Assembly (NCBI GenBank): GCA_019137255.1
Contig: WPDH01000060.1
Coordinates: 124,001-188,000, forward strand
DNA from: Corinectria fuckeliana
Lineage: Eukaryota > Ascomycota > Sordariomycetes > Hypocreales > Nectriaceae
Length of the DNA stretch: 64,000 nucleotides
Reading direction: 5' to 3'
The notes under the pieces are model-generated. The model saw only the letters and a program-made list of their open reading frames with translations. It was not told where the DNA came from and did no database searches. Shown here one piece after another: positions 53,105-64,000 of the stretch. Both the position numbers and the translations under genes were made by a program. How positions within the stretch are numbered: position 1 is the first letter of the stretch; every line of letters starts with the position of its first letter.

Positions 53105-55451
53105 ATGGTGTCCGACGAGCACTACGAACTGTGTCTGCCCATCCTGCAGGATGCCACGCTCGAGGACGAGGACAAGACGGACAAGCTAGAGGAGCTCTTT
53201 CGCAGAGAGACGTCTCTGACCGGCACTTCGCTCGACAACGCCATCCTAGATGCTCTCTGGCGCTATCGCGAAGGCGGTGGAACGTCCACGTCGCCGCCAC
53301 CTATCCGCCAGACCATTCTCAGACGTCCCTCCCCAGCCTCGTGGCGCGGTTCGCCCACTCCCATGTCTGGGTCTCCAAGGCTGGCCGTGAGTCCGCTAGC
53401 TCCGCCGGGCTTTGTCCCTTCGACCTTTGGCCGGGACAAGTCATTCACGGCCTCGCCCTTTTCGTCTCCCAGGGCCTCTCCGCGCCTGGCCCTTGCTACC
53501 CCCGTGATCCCTCATAGTCCAAACCTGAACGCGTACGAGTTCGCCAGCGACCCGACCCCTGCCACCGAGATCCTAGGCGAATACCAGACCGAGAATGTCG
53601 AGTGGCTTGTCAGTGATGATGCCGCCAGCGTCACTTCGTCTGTCGGCACACCAAGCGCCCTGAACGCTGCCGCCCCCGAGTTCTCATCCATGTCCGCCCA
53701 ATCGTCCGATATGTCGCCGTATGACATGCTGCGCTCCATCCTCGGCCAGGCCAGGACGGACGATGAGATCGAGGCCGCCCTGGCACTCCATGGCTACGAC
53801 CTGAGTGCAACCATCGTGTCCATCATGGAGAGCCAGGCTCAAGACGGCGGCTTGGGCACGCCATCAGATGAGCCAAAAAACGTCCTCATTGGGAAGTCCG
53901 TATCCCCTGAAGGCCGCCCAACTACCCCTATCGGACAGCAAAAGTCTGGGGTTATCTGCAAGTTCTACATGTCGACGGGCCAGTGTCTTCGTGCAGACTG
54001 TCGCTTTAGCCATGATCTCAGCAATCACCTGTGCAAGTAAGTCGATATTTTCCTGGTCAAGTTTTGGGACATGTATATCTAACCAGCCTGTCCCCTTTTA
54101 GGTACTGGGTAATGGGAAATTGCTTGGCCGGAGAGACGTGCATATTTTCGCACGATCCCGCAAAGCTCATGAACAAGCTCTCTCTCGACGGTTCTAGTAC
54201 TCCACCGTCCAAGGGACAGGGAAATCTACAGCTGCAGGATCTCAATTCGTTCCCGTCTCTCCGACCTGGAACCCCAGAGCACTTGGGGGGTTTCATAGGA
54301 GGGATCAACCTACCATCTGTCGGTATCACGCCGCCGCCAGGCCTAAAGCACTTTCATGGAACCGAGAGCCCTCGCTCACGATCGCGCCCTGGCAGCCGGC
54401 ACCAAATTAGGGATCAAAGTATATCTGCACCGGCGTTCGATGACAATGATGCTTTCCCTTCATTGGGGTCCGCTTCTATCAAGCAGGGCAAGAAGCACCA
54501 CGGCAAGCGTGGTGGTCACGGCCATGGGAACAAGGAAAACCTCACCCCAAGCTCGCTGGCCGATATCGTGAAGATGGCCCCGGCCCCGGCCCCTGGATCC
54601 CCTCGCCCTGAGTCTAGGAAGGTCGGGCGGAACGGCATCACGACGGGGCAGAGGAATGGCGAGAACAGCGCCGCAGCTCAAGCGATTCCCAGCCCTAAGC
54701 ACATCCCCTGGCTAGAGACGGGAGAGCGGGCCAACAAGTCGTACCTGAAGGCCCGCCAAGAAGCCATCAAGCACGGCGGCCTTCGTAACAAGTTTCTGCA
54801 AAGGTTCGTTTATATTGGCGCAACACTCAACGTCAGTGTTTCTATGATGGTAAACTAACTAGTGTGAATAGCGCTGCACAGGCTTGGAACCGCAATGACG
54901 CCAGGGCGGCCAAGGCGCTCAGCCTGCGAGGGCAGAGCGAGAACGATTTGATGCGAAAAGCGCACCGGGAGGCGGCGCGCGAACTATACGAAGAGCGTAA
55001 CAGGAACAACACAGAGGGCCTCGAGCTGTACGTTGACCTGCACGGGCTACATCCCGAGGAGGCGGTCGAGTACCTAGAGAAGGTGCTGATGGAGAATGGC
55101 AAGGAGTCTCGAGCCATCTACGCCATTACCGGGTCGGGGCACCACAGCAAGAATGGCAAAGACAAGGTGGGCAGAGCAATCCGCAACTTTCTCAACGAGT
55201 GGCGGTACGCGTACCGGGAGTTCTCGGTGCCGGGCGACCGCAACAACATGGGAGGCATCCTGGGGATCGACGCGCGCAGCTGGGACAAGTCGCTCGGGCG
55301 AGAAGGCGGAGCTGAGGTCGGCAACGAAGAGGAGGAGGAGGATGAGGAGGAGGAGGAGGTAGACATCTTGAGCCAGGGCGTGGAGATTGGCGACGGCAAG
55401 GTTAGGCTGCTCGTGCGAGATCCGCCCAAGGGGCCCAGCGGGCGGCGATGA
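53105..55451 (+). CDS. Tandem CCCH zinc-finger and Smr-domain RNA-binding protein
   Basis: Three exons, 53105-54036, 54102-54803 and 54872-55451, give 737 residues. The N-terminal about 60 residues are helical and acidic. A Ser/Pro-rich region follows, then a CUE/UBA-like helical segment (Tyr-Asp-Met-Leu-Arg-Ser-Ile-Leu-Gly, about 205-250). Two CCCH fingers start at Cys285 and continue across the first splice junction (Cys...Tyr-Trp-Val-Met-Gly-Asn-Cys...Phe-Ser-His-Asp). After a disordered stretch come a DUF1771 helix (Lys-Ala-His-Arg-Glu-Ala-Ala-Arg-Glu-Leu-Tyr) and an Smr domain with Asp600-Leu-His602-Gly603 and Thr-Gly-Ser-Gly-His-His. Smr domains cleave RNA in no-go decay (yeast Cue2). 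Here the CCCH fingers would add RNA binding. The acidic tail has a Glu run. Likely cytosolic mRNA surveillance, by inference. Confidence 0.88.
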
Positions 55452-56114
55452 CCAGCCGAGATAGAAAGCAGTAAAATCGCAAAGTTTCCAAATCACCGAG
55501 CCCAGCCAGTACTCTTCGTGGTAGATTACTACTTGGGCCTATCCATATTCGTACTCCGCGCAATACCAATCTAGATAGTGCCGCACGGTGGGGCTGGCAA
55601 GGCGAGGCGCAGCTTAACTAAACCACTGGGCTAACTTTTAAAAGCCCAGCAGCAACCAGGCAACGTCATGCAAGCTGACCTCCCACAATCGCACATCCTC
55701 CATCGCTCCCTATTTCCCAGCAAGCAACTTCCTTCTGCGCCCTCGTTTTCACCTCTTCTCGTAAACTCTCTATCCGCTCGTTGCTCGACCGCTTGGCCTC
55801 CAGCCGTCGTCAGCCTTGTTCTCGTCCGACTTGCCCGCTTTCTCTCCTCCGCGCCATCCGACGAACGGCCCGTCCCCCCCAGGCCGCACCAGCATGGCAG
55901 CGTAGCCCCCCCCCGGGATATTGGCACAGCAAAGAACGGTTTCAGTCTTCGTGGCTTGGCTGTCTTCCTCTCTCTCCTCCCGCTCCATTTCCCTTTTTCT
56001 TCCTGTCCTTGGAACAGAGCCCACTGGCGTCTTGCGATCTCGTCCTGCCTCCAGACCAAGTCGCTTGACTTGACTTGACTTCACTCCCCAGGTCCGAGCC
56101 AACATTAATAAACC
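55452..56114. other. Spacer CCCH/Smr gene to TVP38
   Basis: 663 bp with a C/T-rich leader before the ATG at 56115. A TTGAC pentamer repeat-like stretch lies at 56063-56082. No gene seen. Confidence 0.5.
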
Positions 56115-57351
56115 ATGCCTGCCGACTACAACTCCACCGCGCAGGCCCTTGCCCTGTCGCCCTCGCGCGGCTCGTCGCCTTCTCCCTCTCGACCGCCGCC
56201 GTGGTCCTCCTCATCGTCCTCCTCCTCGTCCGCCGCCGTCGCCGCCGGTGCCCGTCGTCGCCTGTCCAACCCGCTCGCGCCGCGCTCCTATGCCCCCCGC
56301 TCCTTCGCCGGCCGCATCGTCGCGTCCACGCAGCTCCTCGGCGAGCAGGTCCTCAACATGTTCCTGCGCCTCACGCCGCTGCAGCGCCTCCTGGCCGCCG
56401 CCGGCCTCGTCGTCGCCGCCGTCCTCGGCATCCTCGCCCTCGTCTACTCACACGCCTTCTTCGCCTGGCTGACCCCCTACGCCCAGTCGTGGCGCGAAAT
56501 GCCCGCTGGCTGGCTCATCATCTTCTTCGCCATCTTCGCCACCTCGTTCCCGCCCATCGTCGGCTACTCCACCGCCGCCACCATCTCCGGCTTCGTCTAC
56601 GGCTTCCCTTGGGGCTGGCCCGTCGTCTCCGCCGGCTGCACCCTCGGCGCCCTGGGGGCCTTCATGGCCAGCCGCACCATCCTCAGCGGCTACGTCGACC
56701 GCATGGTCGGCAAGGACCACCGCTTCGTCGCCCTGAGCCAGGTCCTGCGCCAGGAGGGCATCTGGTACTTGACCGCCATCCGCTTCTGTCCGCTGCCCTT
56801 CAGCCTGAGCAACGGCTTCCTGGCTACCATCCCCAGTGTCACTCCGCTGGCCTTTTTTCTTTCAACCGGGCTTTCAAGGTTCGCCCTCCGTCCCTCCGTC
56901 CCTCCCCCTCTCGCCCTCAACGTTTTCCTCCCAGAGTAGCCTGCTAACAAATAAACACTTCAAAAGCCCCAAGCTGCTCGTCCACGTCTTCATCGGCAGC
57001 CGCCTCGCCCTCCTCGCCGAAAAGGGGGACCAGATGTCCGCCGGCGACAAAGCCATCAACTACCTCAGCATGGCCATTGGCGGCGCCGTCGGCCTGACCG
57101 TCGGCCTCATCATCTACCGCCGCACCATGGCCCGTGCCGCCGAGCTTGCCCGTATTGACGCCCAGGGCGCTACCGCCGAGGAGGGCGACGCCGGCTACGA
57201 AGATACCGACACCGCGTCCCTCATAGACCCCGAAGATGCCGCCGTGCTCATGTCCGAGGACGACATCTCGCTATGGGGTAGGGATGACGGCGGGTACAAA
57301 GATAACGACGATGAAGAAGTACCGTTGAGTAAGACGAGAAGCCAGGAATAA
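56115..57351 (+). CDS. TVP38: Golgi membrane protein Tvp38 (VTT/SNARE-associated family)
   Basis: Two exons, 56115-56878 and 56967-57351 (88-bp intron), give 382 residues. The Ser/Pro-rich cytosolic N-terminus spans about 75 residues. A first TM near 90-115 is followed by the VTT domain. Landmarks are Phe-Pro-Pro-Ile-Val-Gly-Tyr-Ser-Thr, Gly-Phe-Val-Tyr-Gly-Phe-Pro-Trp-Gly, Arg-Phe-Cys-Pro-Leu-Pro-Phe-Ser-Leu-Ser-Asn-Gly and Pro-Lys-Leu-Leu-Val-His-Val-Phe-Ile-Gly-Ser-Arg (joined by splicing). A last TM lies near 295-315, and an acidic tail follows. Tvp38 localises to Tlg2-containing Golgi compartments; the family is related to TMEM41/VMP1 scramblases. Codon use is extremely C-ending. Confidence 0.93.
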
Positions 57352-57850
57352 AAGCATTGCGAGTTACAAGCAGCAGACGGAAGTTAAGAAGCCTCATGTA
57401 CAAACGAACAAGCACAATGATGATTTGGATATTCATTTACGGGACAGACAGACAGACATGCGGGATAGGGTCACCTGGGTGTCTGAGGGATAGATGGCGT
57501 TCTGGATATTGTTATGTACTCCAAGTACACAACTATCACGGGAAGGGAGGGTAGATACCTCCTCGACTCCGGAGTATGGAGTGCAGTTGATAGACAAAGA
57601 TGGTGGGTAATTAAACCGTCTTCACGACGTTTCCCTACTACAGGGGTGTAATTCAATTTGGTTGGATATCATACTGCGTAAAAGATCAAGTCTTTGAAAA
57701 AGCATCAAATGCGTCAACGCTCAGTACTTGGGGTTCCTTCCCGGTTGTAACTTCTCCCAAAACGCCGTCGCTTATGTATCCGTATAAAAAGATCCCGTGA
57801 GAAGCCAATCAACAAGAAAAAGAAAGAGTGCAAGGTACTAAACAACATAA
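57352..57850. other. Spacer between convergent TVP38 and the next gene
   Basis: About 500 bp with both 3' ends. No gene seen. Confidence 0.5.
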
Positions 57851-59849
57851 CTAGTTCCCTCGATATTGATTCATGAATTGAATGGCCTGGTCCATTGGGT
57901 ATCCAATGAATACAGGCCCCGTGAAAATCATCTGCGGCATGTGGCCTGTGTCCTTGGCCGTGCCGGGGTTGATAAAGGTGGGTTGAGGAGGGATCGAAGG
58001 ATCGCGAGTGGGGGGGGCCTCCTCCTTGATCGGCGTAAAGGGTGGCATCTCTGGAGCGTCCAGCGTGACGGACGGTTTGGCGTCGTGTTTCGCATGTGAA
58101 GAAGGCATCCCGCCCATGGCGGCGAATTTGGTGTGGTCAAAGGGGCATTTGCCTGGAGTCTTTTTGGTGGGAGTCTGTACATTTCTGGCACTCTGCACCG
58201 GACTTGGCATGCGCACCGGCGCAGGCGGCGGCGAGGCAAGCTGTTCATCGTGTTGCCCGGTTTGCTCGTAAACGGGGACGGAGATGCCCCAGGGCCGGCT
58301 TGGTGATTCTCCTACTCGGATCTCCTTGAATTGGCGGTCAAAGTGGTTCTGGCGATCGTCGTCCATCTGAACCGGCATATGGTGTTCGTCTGGGTGCGAA
58401 ATGACGCTGATTGCTTGTGCCCAATTCTCGACCCTCTCGTTCGGTGCTTGCACCACATCACTTGGCCGGGGAGGTTCTTCGTCCGCTTCAGGTAGCATGG
58501 GCTGGTGCAGTTGGCCGAGGCCTTCGATCATGCTCACAATATCGCCATATTTCGAATCCATTTTCTTGACTTCCTCGTCACGTTGGTAACGACGCAGACA
58601 AACTTCATGGCTGCGGGGCAGTTCGTGCTTATGCGTCTCAACATAGTGTGCGATTTCTTCTGGCGAGTGCTTGTCCATATAGCGGATGGGGCACTTGCCA
58701 GCCGAGGAGCCATTAGTACGAGTAGGCTGGGACATTGATTCTTCATACATGGCAGCACAAATGGGATCCATTGACTGGTGGGGGGTGGGATCTTGTGCAT
58801 CATCTTGGTGGCCCTGGGAGCCTTTGATCGAAACCGGTTTGGAAAACGGGCACTGAAGGTTGCCCTTCTTTCCCTCGACCGTGAAGTCTTGTTCTAGAGC
58901 CGTCGACATTGACGTCTCGGCGTGGGACGTTTGTGACAAGGTGCCCCTGCTAGAGCCGGTGGTCTTGCTCGCTTCACCCAGCGAGGTAAGCTGGCTGGCC
59001 ACTCGACGCCCGTCACGTATGACGAGAGCAATCTGATGTTGAGAGTCTAGGTCGTAAGACCGCGGAAGAGGAACGGGAAGCGAATTGTCCACGGGAGTAT
59101 ATGAAGGAAGTTGGAGCTTCGCCAATGTATCTGCTATCTCGGGTGCCGCCGGGGCATATTTGTCTGCGAGGTACTGGAACTGGTTGCGGTCTTGTGTCAG
59201 CATGGACGACATGACGGAAACAGGATGTGAGGGGAGTGGTAGTGAGTGGAGTGGTGGATGTGGTGGTGGTAGGATGGTGAACGAAGAGTGAGTTCAGGAC
59301 AGGAACAGAGATGGGGGAGGGCAGAAATGATAAAAAGACGTCAGGTATCAGAACGTTAAGGTTGTCAATCTTGGCAATTGAGCCAGTTGGCCGCATGCTC
59401 TTGATCTAGAGCTAAACTCATCATGTTGACGCTACCCCGAACCTGCCTGCACCGATCCGAGAGAAAGCTCCGGTATCGCCGAACAGCGTCGGATGGTAAA
59501 CCGGGCAAGGCAGGTATGGGGATCTTTTTGGGGGTCTTGGATTGTGGATCTGAGGATAGATTTGGGTACGAATAGGCAGGCAGGAGATGGCAGTTTGGAT
59601 TAAAAGAAATCCAACCGGAGGGGAGAAGAAGAAAGGCGGCTGAAGATGTAGCAGCTGGATGCAGCTGGGGAGGTGTGCTAGTAGGCAGCCCAAGGTTGTG
59701 GTACCTCGGCGGCAGTCTTGACTTACCTGCTCATGGGCGAAGCGCAGCTTGTGCTCCAGGACAGTCTTGCGGTCCGTCAGAGTCTGGACCTCATCGGCAA
59801 GAGCGTTGAAGCCATCTGCCAGTGAGTGCGCGAGATGAAGATATGCCAT
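57851..59849 (-). CDS. Conserved-looking fungal protein of unknown function, probably two exons
   Basis: The main exon 59179-57851 (443 codons) is proline-rich and disordered. It has three short Cys-Pro motifs: Leu-Gln-Cys-Pro-Phe-Ser-Lys; Lys-Cys-Pro-Ile-Arg-Tyr-Met-Asp; Lys-Cys-Pro-Phe-Asp-His. It also has a conserved-looking central box (His-Ser-Pro-Glu-Glu-Ile-Ala-x-Tyr...His-Lys-His-Glu-Leu-Pro-Arg-Ser-His). A simple start at Met 59212 is possible. I favour joining a first exon 59849-59727 (41 codons, helical, ending Phe-Ala-His-Glu-Gln before GTAAGT) to Phe-Gln-Tyr-Leu-Ala-Asp-Lys-Tyr-Ala at 59179, in phase. This makes one continuous coiled coil and 483 residues in all. The 547-bp intron is unusually long here, so this is tentative. 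No function can be assigned. Confidence 0.6.
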
Positions 59850-61012
59850 GCCCTTTTCCCTTTCTTGTGCCCCTTATGCGCGTGTAGCGATTAAGGGAAG
59901 AAGAGTGAGAGAGACAGAATGATGGAAGGGAAAAAGAGTTTGCTGAGAAAGTAGCGTGTGAAGTCACGTATTGGAATTATGTGGGGGCCACGATGTGGAA
60001 GATGGGCCGTGGGGCCACCTCTCGGAGCGGCGCCTAATTGGTCCGACCTCGTTGCTGTGTGGACGCCTTGACGCCTTGCGGCCCTCTCCCTTTCGGACCT
60101 TGCCATACGCGTCGACGGAGTGCGAATCATCTCTTGACATTTGCAAGTTACTTCCGACAGTGCCCGGACCTTCAATATTCGCGGCAATGTGAGGACGTGC
60201 ATGTCTAATACACGCGGGTGCTCGGCTGCTTTGCTACATGGTTTCCGGGACATCTCCAGCAATTCCTTCCCAGCGATTCCGGGTAGGCCTACATCATGCG
60301 TTGCGAGAACATGCGATCGATCGCCGCATGGATGGCCGGGCTTTCCGTGTCTCAGAGCTCTGCGCGCCCTTCCTGGAGAATCCCTGCTACGCAGCGGGGA
60401 GCTGGCGCTGGCAGACACGCCACATGCCATCAATCCAGGGCGTTTCTTTGAGTACAACAGGCCTATGTGGTCTTATCTGCAGTTGGGGTCGTTCAAAACC
60501 CCCAGTTATCGACACTTTGTGCTCCAATACTATGTAGATATCTACTGGATCGATTTGTCACTAACTACTTCGTACTTAGACTAAGAGGTGCAAGTACCAC
60601 TAAGCCGAGGCATCTCTTCGAGCGTTGGTTACCCTACATCTGCCTCGTTTCTAAGGTGGTTCACTGGTTTAATCGACAAAGGCAGCTCTTGGTTATCTGT
60701 GAAAGCCGTGAAGCTGGAAACCAGGACACTCTTGCGGTTGCGCAGGCGCTTTGCGGGGTGCAAATGATGAGGCGTAGTACGCATAATAATCACCCGCAAA
60801 CGTTGGTTGACCCGCAGATAACGCTGCGGACAACTGTCACACACCAGTTACATCGTCTAGATCACCGAGGAGGAACACCGAGGGATAACATTAAATCAAT
60901 ACTTGCCAGGGATCCTTCTTCTTCGACAACAGATTGACGACGTTGCGTGCTCATAGCCCGCCGTCAATTCCAACGATCAAACCATCCATCACCACTTTCA
61001 TCCTCACCCACC
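59850..61012. other. Divergent promoter region, unknown gene / S33 hydrolase
   Basis: 1.16 kb. Frames of up to 188 codons (59891-60457, minus) have no protein-like features. No gene seen. Confidence 0.5.
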
Positions 61013-62437
61013 ATGGCCGCAACCACCGCCGGCCCCGCCATTCTCGACATCCCCCTCGCCAAGCTCCTCAGCAGCAAGTCGCACCTTGTCCCCGGCCAGC
61101 TCCTCGTCACCGAGCTCTTCTTCCAGGTGCCGCTCGACTACGGCGGCGGCGGCGGGACCGTCACGCTCTTCGCCCGCCGCGTGACAAAGCACGAGGTCCC
61201 CATCTTCCCGCCGGACGATGAGCCGCCGGCGCCGAAGCCGTACCTCGTCTTCCTCGAGGGCGGGCCCGGCTTCGGCAACCGCGAGCCCCAGGACCACCCG
61301 CTGACCCGCCCGGCCCTCGCCCGCGGCTACTAGCTCCTGCTGCTCGACCACCGCGGCGTCGGCCTGAGCACCCCCGTCAGCACCGAGATGCTCGGCCTCG
61401 TGTCCGGCGGCCCGGCGGCCCAGGCCAAGTATCTCGGCCTCATGCGCCAGGACAACACCGTGCGCGACTGCGAGGCCGTCCGCAAGTGCCTGACGGAGAA
61501 CTGGCCCGACCGCAAGAAGCCCTGGTCCATCTTCGGCCAGTCCTACGGCGGCTTCGTCGCCCTGTCGTACCTGTCCATGCACCCCGAAGGCTTGCGCGAG
61601 GTCTTTCTCACGGGCGGCCTTGCCCCCGTCGACAAGACGCCCGACCAGGTGTACCAGGCCACGTTCCGCCGCACCCTACAGCGCAACGAGGCCTACTACG
61701 CCAAGTTCCCCGAGGACGTCGACACCGTCCGGGAGGTGGCGGCTCACATCGAGAGCAAGGGCGGCAGCATCGCCTTGCCTTCCGGTGGCGCCTTGACAAT
61801 TGGGCGTCTACTGACTATGGGCATCGCGTTTGGCGGCCACGGCGGTTTCGACCAAGTCCACTCAGCTCTCCTCCACCTCAAAGCCTCCCTCGAGCAGTTC
61901 GGCTTCCTCACCCGAGCTTCCCTGGCGCCGCTCGAGGGCTGGACCCCCTTCGACACCAACATCATTTACGCCGTCCTCCATGAGGCGATCTATTGCGACG
62001 GACCCAACTTGGCCTCGCGCTGGTCAGCCTACCGCGTCGGAAAGGCCCTCGAGTCCTTCCCCTGGCTAACGGAGGGCTTTTCTATATCCTCCACCACGGG
62101 GCCACTTAACTTCTCCGGCGAGATGATCTTCCCGCTTCACTTTGAAACGTACCCAGAGCTAAAGCCCCTGCGCGAAGTGAGCCAGCAGCTGGCCGACCGT
62201 GATGATTGGCCCCCCCTGTACGACACGGAGAAGCTGCGTAATAATAGTGTCCCAGTCTACGCGGCCTCGTATGTAGACGACATGTACGTCGACTATGAAT
62301 TTGCCAAGGATACGGCAAGGCTCGTCAAAGGCACCAAGGTGTTTGAGACCAATGCCATGTACCACTCCGCGCTGAGAGCCAAGTCTGAAGATGTACTACA
62401 TAATCTCTTCAACTTGCGGGACGACGTTATGGATTGA
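61013..62437 (+). pseudogene. S33-family prolyl aminopeptidase-like hydrolase with one in-frame TAG
   Basis: Intronless 475-codon frame from the ATG at 61013, broken by one TAG at codon 107 (61331-61333). The alpha/beta hydrolase fold is complete otherwise: oxyanion motif Leu-Glu-Gly-Gly-Pro-Gly-Phe-Gly before the stop, Asp-His-Arg-Gly-Val-Gly-Leu-Ser just after it, and nucleophile elbow Gly-Gln-Ser177-Tyr-Gly-Gly. An Asp pair (Tyr-Val-Asp-Asp-Met-Tyr-Val-Asp) and His (Ala-Met-Tyr-His-Ser) lie near the end. This is the layout of proline iminopeptidases, which release N-terminal proline. The stop is in the strand Gly-Tyr-x-Leu-Leu-Leu-Leu-Asp, where Gln (CAG) or Arg (CGG) would fit. No other damage is seen. 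Recent null allele or sequencing error; downstream ATG 61388 would give a protein lacking the oxyanion motif. Confidence 0.85.
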
Positions 62438-62684
62438 GGGCCGTGTAAACCTGAAGGGAAAAAGAAAAAGAAAAAAGAAAACAGGCATTGATACAAACAG
62501 TGGTCTTCTGATGTCGTTCATAAATCCAAGTCCCTCTGCCCAAGGCGAAATCCGCTTTCCTAGACGTCCACGAGCCCAAAGCCCAGCCCTTCCTTTCACA
62601 CTTCGCCATCGACCGTGATACTGACGCATAAGGCTGCTGACGCCTATTTGCTCTGCCTCCTGGCGCAGACCTTGGCATCGATCC

Positions 62685-63970
62685 CTAGGCACCCTCCATC
62701 GAGGGCAAATCTGGAGTCCGCGCGGTTGCTTCATGCCTCATTACCGTCTCGCGCAGTATCGCCGCCGCCAGCTCAGGATTATCCACCAAGAACTCGCCTG
62801 TCTCTTCCGGCGCCCGCTTCCACAGCATAGGCTGAAGGAACCCCACGCGCGCGAGCACCATTTTCAGAAGAGGGTCCGTCTCAGGCACGCCGGCGTACAG
62901 CTTTTGGCACAGGCGCAGCACCTCCGGATGGGCTGCGTCGGTGCCGGCTGTTTCGAGCATGTCGATGCAGGAGCGCATCACGGCGTTGCGGAAGTCGTCC
63001 ATGAGGTAGCGGTTCGCGCATACGTAGACGTCGAGGCTGAGCTCATACGTCATGAGCCAGGTCCGCATGTCTTCACCCTCGATGCGAGAAGAGGAAACGT
63101 TCACGAGGGAAGGCTGAGGTATGTCGACGTTCATGTTGGGCCTGGGACCCAGCAGGCCTCTATACTGCCGCGGATGGTGGGCACCGTCCCGGAGCCGCCG
63201 GGCGCCGCACTGCCAGCATCTTGAAGCGTCCTGGCTGGCGATGCATTGAGGGCAGCGGCAGCTGGGGCGGTGGCAGCCAGGGCGTTTCTCTTGACCCCGA
63301 TCGCCATTACCGTCCTGGGCTCCTCGAGCCCGCCGACGACGTTGTTGCCACCTTGATCCCGAGCTGTTGGAATGGCTGGACGAAGTCGACGAGCTAGCTG
63401 TAGACCCGGAGTCCGAGTCGTCTGCGGGCCTTGATTCAGTGTCCAGGCCTTTCCCCTTGTCTAGTTGGGGCTCTGATGCACCCGTCAGAAATATCAAACT
63501 CGGACGTATCATAGAAGGGACGATGAGTACCGAGGACACTGGCTGCAGGCCTAATGGGATTGAAGCGCTCCTCGTAGAGGAATGCGACAAGAAAATGGAA
63601 TATCGCAGGATCCTCCTCTGGCAAGTCGATGAGTTGCTCGTCAGCTTCCCTGAAGCCGCTACCCAGCGCTTTCTGGAACCACTGGGCCTTGGTGAGAATG
63701 TCCTTGTGAATCTAGACTTGTGTTAGCTCTTCTGCCCTTGGAGTTGCAGCCTATGTCAAATATGCCTACATGAAATGTTTGAATATTGTTAAGCGTCCCG
63801 ACTCGAACTGGAACGGGGGGAGACGAATACCGCCCATCTGCAGTACTTAGCCAAAGATCTTCAGCGGCATTAATCGGCTTCTCCGTCAAGTCTTCTTGGT
63901 AGGTCGAGTCCAGAACGACGACGTCTGGGCGGATTGACGGGGTAGTCATCGTGTCGGCTAGAGTGTGCAT
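62685..63970 (-). CDS. BTB/POZ-domain protein, may continue past right edge
   Basis: Three exons, 63970-63770, 63711-63531 and 63472-62685 (introns 58 bp each), give 389 residues from the ATG at 63970. The frame stays open to the window edge at 64000, so the true start may lie outside. The BTB domain has Thr-Phe-His-Ile-His-Lys-Asp-Ile-Leu (formed by splicing), Phe-Arg-Glu-Ala-Asp-Glu-Gln-Leu-Ile-Asp-Leu-Pro-Glu-Glu-Asp-Pro, and Phe-Leu-Tyr-Glu-Glu. A Ser-rich linker follows, then a short Cys cluster (Cys-His...Cys-Arg-Cys-Pro-Gln-Cys...Cys-Trp-Gln-Cys) not usual for this family. The BACK-like helix pair (Asp-Val-Tyr-Val-Cys-Ala-Asn-Arg-Tyr-Leu) completes it. Fungal BTB proteins of this kind are numerous and mostly uncharacterised; some are CUL3 adaptors. 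Convergent with the S33 gene. Confidence 0.75.
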
Positions 63971-64000
63971 CACGGTCGCACCGCTGCTCTCCCCGGCTTG

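Noticed and set aside
50118..61333. UAG as a reassigned sense codon
   Set aside because: PEX4, ANP1, VAS1 and other genes end naturally at TAG, so UAG is an ordinary stop here.
10432..64000. Secondary-metabolite or effector gene cluster
   Set aside because: No PKS, NRPS, terpene synthase, P450 or small secreted Cys-rich protein was seen; the genes are housekeeping.

Overview
The window reads as nuclear DNA of a filamentous ascomycete (Pezizomycotina, most likely Sordariomycetes). The evidence is about 18 protein-coding genes with short introns (about 49-80 bp, gtaag-type donors, ctaac-type branch sites), an intron-bearing tRNA-Leu, and a 9.5-kb AT-rich block with the signature of repeat-induced point mutation (RIP). 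No bacterial, phage, plasmid or CRISPR-type feature is seen.

Layout. 1-900: ordinary base composition, with a TATA-type promoter facing the left edge. 892-10431: RIP-destroyed retrotransposon DNA. It holds a Ty1/copia-like relic (about 1740-2968) and a full-length Ty3/gypsy chromovirus (2969-10431) with paired 208-bp LTRs, traces of gag, protease, RT, RNase H, integrase and a chromodomain, and an unexplained 1.7-kb segment before the 3' LTR. From 10432 on the DNA is gene-dense and housekeeping in character. In order: PEX4-like E2, ANP1 mannosyltransferase, YRA1/Aly-type export factor, an acidic unknown protein, tRNA-Leu(AAG), a mitochondrial-looking unknown protein, valyl-tRNA synthetase, PRP28 helicase, mitoribosomal mL59 (MRPL25), DPH4, 14-3-3, ATPase inhibitor IF1, nucleoporin NSP1, an acidic DDFDDF protein, eIF2-gamma, a four-TM membrane protein, eIF4A, an F-box/JmjC protein, a CCCH/Smr protein, TVP38, a conserved unknown, an S33 peptidase-like alpha/beta hydrolase, and a BTB protein running to or near the right edge.

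Functional themes are translation (ValRS, eIF2-gamma, eIF4A, mL59, DPH4, tRNA-Leu), RNA processing and export (PRP28, YRA1, NSP1), and Golgi/secretion (ANP1, TVP38). Genes are monocistronic. Several convergent pairs end within 220-390 bp of each other. I resolved exons by hand; every spliced model given here sums to a multiple of three.

Points that stand out: the chromovirus and its extra 3' segment; two otherwise intact genes each broken by one in-frame TAG in a CpA-to-TpA context; terminal mini-exons that simple ORF calling misses (ANP1, eIF2-gamma); a GC-AG intron in MRPL25; two 32-nt exons in the YRA1 homologue; and a dispersed palindromic TAGGTACCTA motif confined to intergenic DNA. I do not see a convincing new multi-gene system.
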